From: Sarocladium kiliense
Taxonomy: Eukaryota > Ascomycota > Sordariomycetes > Hypocreales > Sarocladiaceae
Direction of reading: 5' to 3'
Length of the DNA stretch: 64,000 nt
NCBI GenBank assembly: GCA_030734395.1
Contig: JAUZTG010000003.1
Coordinates: 434,001 to 498,000 of the forward strand
The notes beneath the pieces are model-generated. The model was not told where the DNA came from and ran no database searches. It worked only from the letters and a program-made list of their open reading frames with translations. A program made the translations under genes and the position numbers. Below, in pieces: positions 58,787 to 64,000 of the stretch (within the stretch, counting starts at the first letter, position 1; the number at the start of each line of letters is the position of its first letter).

Positions 58787-61318
58787 GATTGGCGGTGGAG
58801 GCCGGCGGGCGCGCCAGCGCCGGCGAATTACGGGTAAGGATCGAAGCTATATGAGCTGGGCGAAGGGCGATCCAGCTCGTACTCGAGGTCGGACGAGGAA
58901 AGGCGAGGAAAGAGGAGATGTAGATTGAAATATGTCGGGAGCTGAAGCCAGCGTCGCGTTATCGGCCAAGCAGAGAGCTGCAAGTGGGGGGTTCGATGTG
59001 GCGCAACTTGGTGAGAGAAAGTCGAGGCGACGATGGCAGAGCCTCTTCCTGGCTGAAGACTGTCGAACAGGACGAGGGTAGCAGCCGGAGGAATCGCAGT
59101 GAAGGGATGACAACGAAGAAACGGGGTCACGAAAGGCGGTGATGAAGATGTGGTTAGTTGTCGGTGGACGTGTGGATGCGTGCTGGTGCCTTGGATCGGC
59201 AGCTGTCGCCAGGGTTCAAGCTTTTGCCAGGGCCAAAGCAAGTCACGGCGGGTTTGCACTGGGTTCGGGGCCATTTGGGGCATTTTCTGCGGTGCAGAGT
59301 GGGACAGGCAGGCTGCTTCAGCGGCTCCTTCCCTGCTGGACTGGCTGCAGCACAGCTCCTGCCCACTGCAAGTATTTGACACGTGAAAAAGGAAAGCGGG
59401 ACCAACGAAGTACCTTCTCGGCGGTCGAAGCACGGAAAGAGACTTCGGGAAAGTACCTCTTTCGTGACGGACTGTTGCAGGCGCACATTTCACTCATTCA
59501 GACAAATCCTAATAATGCCTTACCAACGACACGTCTGCCAGCAAGAGAGAAGGGCCGCACGCGCCGTGAAAAAACAACAACACCACTACCTACTCACACC
59601 ACCCGCTGCGTGCCAGCCTACCATATTAGGGCTTCAGCTGCAGGAACCGGCTCCAGACGCCTTCGCAGGTTCTTGGTGCGTTGCAGTGGACTGTCCGCAA
59701 TCTCATTTTCATTTCGTCAACATCACACCGCGTTAAGTAGCCGCGTTTAGTGCATACACCATGACGAACGCATGGGTGCTGCGTTGCTGCATAATCCGAA
59801 GGGTATGCCTGTATCCGCTCTGATCTCCGTGCCAAGCTCGGCTTGCCTTCTTGGCGAAGCAGCCATTCGACTTCATCTCAACTTCAGTGAACAGTAGAAG
59901 TTTTGGCTATTTTGCAGCATATGGATGTCGGAAGACTCTGAAGGATCTCGTCTGGTTTAGTGCCAGATCCAATGATGGCCCTCTCACAGAGCAGCTAAAC
60001 AGGGACCGTCGCACTGTCGGAATGCTTGCTTCAGGGCTGAGTGGATCGCCTCTCCGACACGAACGCGAGTGAACAGTCGTTCGTAGCCACCCGAGAATTC
60101 TGCACAATGCGTCCGTCAAGCCATGGCTGCTTATTTTCTAATAGAAAGTAGGAAGAAGAGGCATTTTGAAGTTCTAGAGACTTGTTCGACTTGTTTGGCA
60201 GGGGTGACGGAGTGCAAGCGGGATTATGACGATGGAGCATCGACGTAGCCAGTGCGCCACCAGCGAAGCAACCCAGAAGCTTGACTTACGCAATAAGCTT
60301 AAAATCCGAAAGGCTGTTCGTGACATCGATGGACCTGAAGCTGGCGTGGAGCGGCTCATGGACCAAAGCCCAGGACCTCGGAACTTTGCGCTTATCCTCC
60401 ACACTGAAGAAGTGCTTCTTCTGGAGCCCAGGTCAAAGTCATCCTGCACGGTGACGCTATTGATGCATTTGCATGCATTATCTTGTGCCGCAGAGTGACA
60501 GAGTACCGTTGTCAGAACGGCCTTTGCACTGAACAGGGCGGATCGTCGGCACCCCGCCAAGCAGGGACGCAGACAACATGTTGGTTCTCCAGGCGACGCT
60601 GCGATCCTCCCCAGAACCTGGTGCTTCTTCGCCCCAGCTTGCCTTGCGGATTGCGCCGTTCTGAGAAATCTCCTCACGGGCACTTTCTGTGCCGGATCAG
60701 ACGCCACAGTTGGCCGATTTGTCCTCAACCCAACCCAACTCAACTCAGATCTCGCGTCACAAACCCGAAAGCGGGTGTCCGGCACATAGGCGCACCATCT
60801 CCGGCGCAAGCGCGGCGCTCATCTCCACCGGCTACCCCGATGCTCTTGAATCGGTCGCAGCCACTACTGTTTCACACCGCGTGGGATGCCTGGCCCTCGC
60901 ACGTCATCGTTGCTGCTGATTGATCACGGATATAGCTGCGAAGTGCCGTGAGAGGCCAAGGAAGCCCGATCGGCACGTCAGCCCCTTCGCAACTTACGCC
61001 CCGCCCCTCCACTGTTTGGTATCCGCAAGGTTCACTGGTGAAAAGGTGTGAGTGGGAGAGTTACATCGACAAGGGAAAAGCGACGTTAGGAAATCGCAAA
61101 TCTCTTTTTATCTAGCTTGCTCCCTCTTCCGCTGCTTCCTGTTATTTAGACTTGTCTCATTCGTCTTCGGTACTGTGAATGTGGTGTCTCACCTGCGTTG
61201 CCGAGTCAATTGAGTGTGCCGGAATGAGAATTGTCCCAGTTCACTTACACCCTTCTTCCTGACGCCTGTCTCTTTCTTCCCCTCACCCTCATCCTCATCT
61301 TTTCGAAGAACAAGCATC
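58787..61318. other. long intergenic region
   Basis: About 2.5 kb between the divergent Ice2-like gene and the amino acid transporter gene. Overlapping frames on both strands near 59139-59750 and 60174-60923 have no domain and no splice partner. A short upstream frame near the transporter start is listed separately. No other gene is supported. Confidence 0.5.
61224..61262 (+). promoter_or_regulatory. possible upstream open reading frame in transporter leader
   Basis: ATG at 61224 opens a 12-codon frame (MRIVPVHLHPSS) ending in TGA at 61262, 56 bp before the transporter ATG and in a different frame. If the transcript starts upstream, it could lower initiation at the main start. The sequence around this ATG is weak (GGAATGA). 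Transcript start unknown. Confidence 0.3.
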
Positions 61319-62966
61319 ATGAGCGACAAACTTGATCCCGAGAGTGGTCACCCTCAGGGTGCGGCGAGCACCACGGCTCGTCGAATTGCTGGTGCTTTCG
61401 GTGGCCCTGCTGTTAACATTGGCCCTCGCATCTGCCCAGTCCTCCCTCACCTTCGCGACAATAGTTCACAATCCGCTTCCGACTCCGACGAATCTGCCTC
61501 AGCCATTCTCGAGAAACAGCTCGCCTCGCAAGATGGTGATGCTATTCAATACCGCACCTGCTCTTGGCAAAAGACAGCCGCCCTGCTATTTAGCGAGTAC
61601 ATCTGTCTCGCTATCATGAGCTTCCCCTGGTCCTACAGCCACCTCGGTCTTGTCCCGGGTCTTCTCTTGACCTTGCTGATTGCTGCAATTGTCTTGTACA
61701 CGAGTCTGATTCTCTGGAAGTTCTGTCTCCGACACCCTGAGGTCCGAGACGTCTGTGACGTTGGGCAAATGCTGTTCTGGGGCCAGAAATGGGCTTGGTA
61801 TTTCACTGCTATCATTTTCATCCTCAACAACACTTTTATTCAGGCCCTACACGTGCTTATCGGCGCCGAATACATAAACACCATGACCGAAGCCGACAAC
61901 ATCGGAGGGTGTCGAACCGTTCAGTTTGCCGCTGCTGCCACTGTCATTTGCTTCATCTTCTCTCTTCCAAGGACCTTCAGCCTAATGGCTAAGCTCGCGA
62001 CCGCTTCAGCGCTTTTCACATTCATTTCCGTACTTCTGGCGACTATTTTCGCGGGTGTTCAGGATCACCCGGCAGGATACAGCGCTGAGCTCGGCGAGCC
62101 AACTTTCCATGTCCTCCCACCAAAAGGCACCTCGTTTGTGTTGAAGATGTCAGCGTTTCTGAATATCAGCTACACCTTCATTGGGCAGATCACCCTTCCT
62201 AGCTTCATCGCAGAAATGCGTGATCCAAGGTACTTTTCTTGCGCCGAACTGCTCCTACAGATCACTGACTAATCTCTCTTGTAGGGAATTCCCGAAGTCC
62301 CTCTGGGCATGCACAATTGCGGAGATGATCGTCTTCTCCGTTGTTGGCGCCGTGATCTACGTCTACACTGGTAACCAGTACATGACCTCCCCAGCTTTCG
62401 GCTCGCTCGAAGATCTGTACAAGAAGATCTCATTCTCTTTCATGATTCCGACTCTTATCTTCCTCGGCTGCTTGTATGCCTCCGTAACCGGCCGATTCGT
62501 CTTCTTCCGCCTCTTCCGCAACTCGAAGCACATGACGGAGCATACCGTTGTCGGATGGGCCTCGTGGAGTACGATTCTTTTGGTCACTTGGATCGCGGCT
62601 TTCTTGATCTCCCAGGTCATTCCGTTCTTCAACTCGCGTAAGTTACCGCAACTTTTGGCTTTTCGCAAGGTCACGTACTGACACCCTTCTGTAGTCCTCG
62701 CCGTCCTCTCTAGCCTCTTCGACTCTTTCTTCGGCTTCATCTTCTGGGGTGTCGCGTACTTCCGCATGCGCAGAGCAGACCAGAAGATTGGCAAGCACCG
62801 ACAGCCGGTGTTGGATTGGATTTCCATGATCATCAACGTTTGCATCATTTTGACAGGATTCTTCTTTCTTACTGCAGGTACTTACGCCAGTGTGAGAGGC
62901 ATCATTGATTCCTTTGAGGCGGGCGAGGTCAGTGGGGTGTTTTCATGTGCAAGCAATGGCATTTAA
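61319..62966 (+). CDS. amino acid transporter (AAAP/AVT family, Mtr-like)
   Basis: Predicted amino acid permease of 511 residues with about eleven membrane segments. Exons are 61319-62229, 62285-62637 and 62695-62966, with introns of 55 and 57 bp. Residues 1-80 are soluble and Ser/Asp-rich. The first helix contains FSEYICLAIMSFPWSYSHLG, the start of the fungal Mtr/AAAP neutral amino acid group. FNISYTFIGQ-like sequence (LNISYTFIGQITLPSFIAEM) follows, the typical mid-protein helix near EMRDPREFPKSL. The C-terminal segments end near FLTAGTYASVRG. Neurospora Mtr imports neutral aliphatic and aromatic amino acids. Substrate here is not set, and plasma membrane location is inferred. The gene converges on the kinase-like gene with 122 bp between stops. 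Confidence 0.88.
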
Positions 62967-63088
62967 ATCGAGCAGCCAGGCCTATGAGGTACGGAGACGT
63001 AAGACTTGTCCTTCCGATCATGTCTTTCATAGTATCAACAGAATTTTGGCTTGCGCTTAGTGATGTGAACCCACCAAGTCTACCCATA

Positions 63089-63904
63089 TCACACATGAGC
63101 AGGATCTTCTCCGCCAAGACTGCTCTTTAGGGCTCTCATCTCTTCCTCCAATTCAGAGGGCGAACGATCCCGTTTCGCCGTCTCAAAGTCCACTAACAAC
63201 ACATCATATCCATCCCTCACAAGGAAGTTATGTTTGTTGACATCCCCAAGCTTGATACCGAGCTCATGCAACCGGCCCAAAGCCTTCTTGCAGCCGTCGT
63301 AATCCGCTGGCCCAGCAGCTCTTGCCCCTTCCACCCACTCAGCGACGAAACCAACCATGCGGCCGTCTTTGCCTTCCGTCAGATGGCCCAGAAATTTTGG
63401 GCCGATGCTGCTATCACTAATCCATTTATAGGCGGCTGTCTCGTCCTCAAGATAAGGGATTTCCCATGACCAAACCGCGAGTTTGATGAGCACGGGTTTG
63501 CCGCCGTTGACTTCGGGGTGTGTAGAGACATGGACCCGTTGCCTGATACGATCTTGTCGTGTGAACTCTAGCTCGTTGATTTTCACAGAATGCCATAAAT
63601 TTCTGACCTCAGGGAACTGTACCGTCTCGGTTCTCACGAAAGTTGCCTTCTCTGTCTCCGGGTCCCGATCCACGCGGCCATGATTCCAGTCTCCAGGTGG
63701 AAAGGGTGGGAATAGCTCGCTTAGCAGAACGGGCTCGAAAGTGCGATCATATTCAGCTCCGCGAAATGTTCCTGGCGCTGTCGTTACATACTTTACGTGT
63801 TGACTGTCGACTAGGAAGCGATAATTACTATCTTCAGCGTCCTCTTCGTCGACAAGACACGCAAGTAGCCGAACATTGGCATTTCTCCCGGGAGTTACAG
63901 CCAT
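63089..63904 (-). CDS. kinase-fold protein of the aminoglycoside phosphotransferase-like type
   Basis: Single-exon protein of 271 residues from the ATG at 63904. The C-terminal half has a kinase-like fold: KLAVWSWEIP with a Lys, a helix with Glu (DETAAYKWI), then LHELGIKLGDVNKHNFLV with a catalytic-loop Asp and Asn (D-x4-N), and LLVDFETAK, where DFE replaces DFG. This group is often mislabelled alpha-galactosidase A in fungal annotations; members resemble small atypical kinases or phosphotransferases. The N-terminal half is unrecognised (beta-rich, with a VDSQHVKYV block). The Gly-rich loop is not visible, so activity is uncertain. Confidence 0.7.
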   Translation of the reverse strand: MAVTPGRNANVRLLACLVDEEDAEDSNYRFLVDSQHVKYVTTAPGTFRGAEYDRTFEPVLLSELFPPFPPGDWNHGRVDRDPETEKATFVRTETVQFPEVRNLWHSVKINELEFTRQDRIRQRVHVSTHPEVNGGKPVLIKLAVWSWEIPYLEDETAAYKWISDSSIGPKFLGHLTEGKDGRMVGFVAEWVEGARAAGPADYDGCKKALGRLHELGIKLGDVNKHNFLVRDGYDVLLVDFETAKRDRSPSELEEEMRALKSSLGGEDPAHV

Positions 63905-64000
63905 TGTAGAGCAGCAATGTCAAGATGAGGAAGGGAGACTGTAAGATGGAGATACCAAGCAGCTGCTACCTTATGGAAGAACACTTCGTTGAGTTTGGTG

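Noticed and set aside
59139..59750. 203-codon frame on the + strand
   Set aside because: No domain, several overlapping frames on both strands; likely leader or promoter of neighbouring genes.
60174..60809. 211-codon frame on the - strand
   Set aside because: Arg/Ser-rich with no domain, opposite-strand frames equally open.

Overview
This 64 kb window is nuclear DNA of a filamentous ascomycete (Pezizomycotina). A Dothideomycete is my best guess, but the sequence alone does not fix the class. The reasons are short GT-AG introns (mostly 50-75 bp) with CTRAY-type branch points, compact genes on both strands, and a typical filamentous gene set: the septation kinase SepH/Cdc7, a GH72 glucan remodelling enzyme, a GT90 glycosyltransferase and large disordered proteins. 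I see no transposon, rRNA, tRNA, CRISPR array, virus-like gene or secondary-metabolite cluster. All exon joins below were worked out by eye from splice signals, frame and protein continuity.

Layout. 1-2471: no gene found. 2472-6953 (-): Pom1-like DYRK kinase. 9145-10670 (+): Pex30-like peroxin, convergent with geranylgeranyl diphosphate synthase (10915-12102, -). 13596-14228 (+): ribosomal protein eL22, convergent with a mitochondrial carrier (14450-15463, -). 16971-18355 (+): GT90, convergent with a Gts1-type ArfGAP (18664-20859, -). 22137-22658 (-): small unknown protein. 24253-27346 (+): Osh3-like oxysterol-binding protein. 29922-31414 (+): GH72 glucanosyltransferase. 32405-33314 (+): dienoyl-CoA isomerase, convergent with TFIIH subunit Tfb5 (33435-33790, -). 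34919-35326 (+): small membrane protein with PPxY motifs. 37727-42867 (+): 1694-residue disordered protein, convergent with SepH/Cdc7 (43707-48624, -). 49934-51564 (-): unknown conserved-looking protein, divergent from a FolC-family protein with a long extra tail (52413-54485, +). 54768-55560 (+): DUF218-like protein, convergent with an alpha/beta hydrolase (55621-56640, -). 57432-58786 (-): Ice2-like ER protein. 61319-62966 (+): amino acid transporter, convergent with a kinase-like protein (63089-63904, -).

How the genes relate. This looks like ordinary core genome rather than one gene cluster. Two themes recur. Two kinases of cell division and polarity (Pom1-like and SepH/Cdc7) lie about 37 kb apart. 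Several products act at ER-linked membranes: Pex30-like, Osh3-like with an FFAT motif, Ice2-like, and the ArfGAP. I treat both as probable coincidence. The observations most worth following are the FolC tail, the Osh3 signature change, the frame-preserving intron in sepH, the very short exons, the PPxY membrane protein and the repeat-bearing 1694-residue protein. I did not find convincing evidence for a new multi-gene system.
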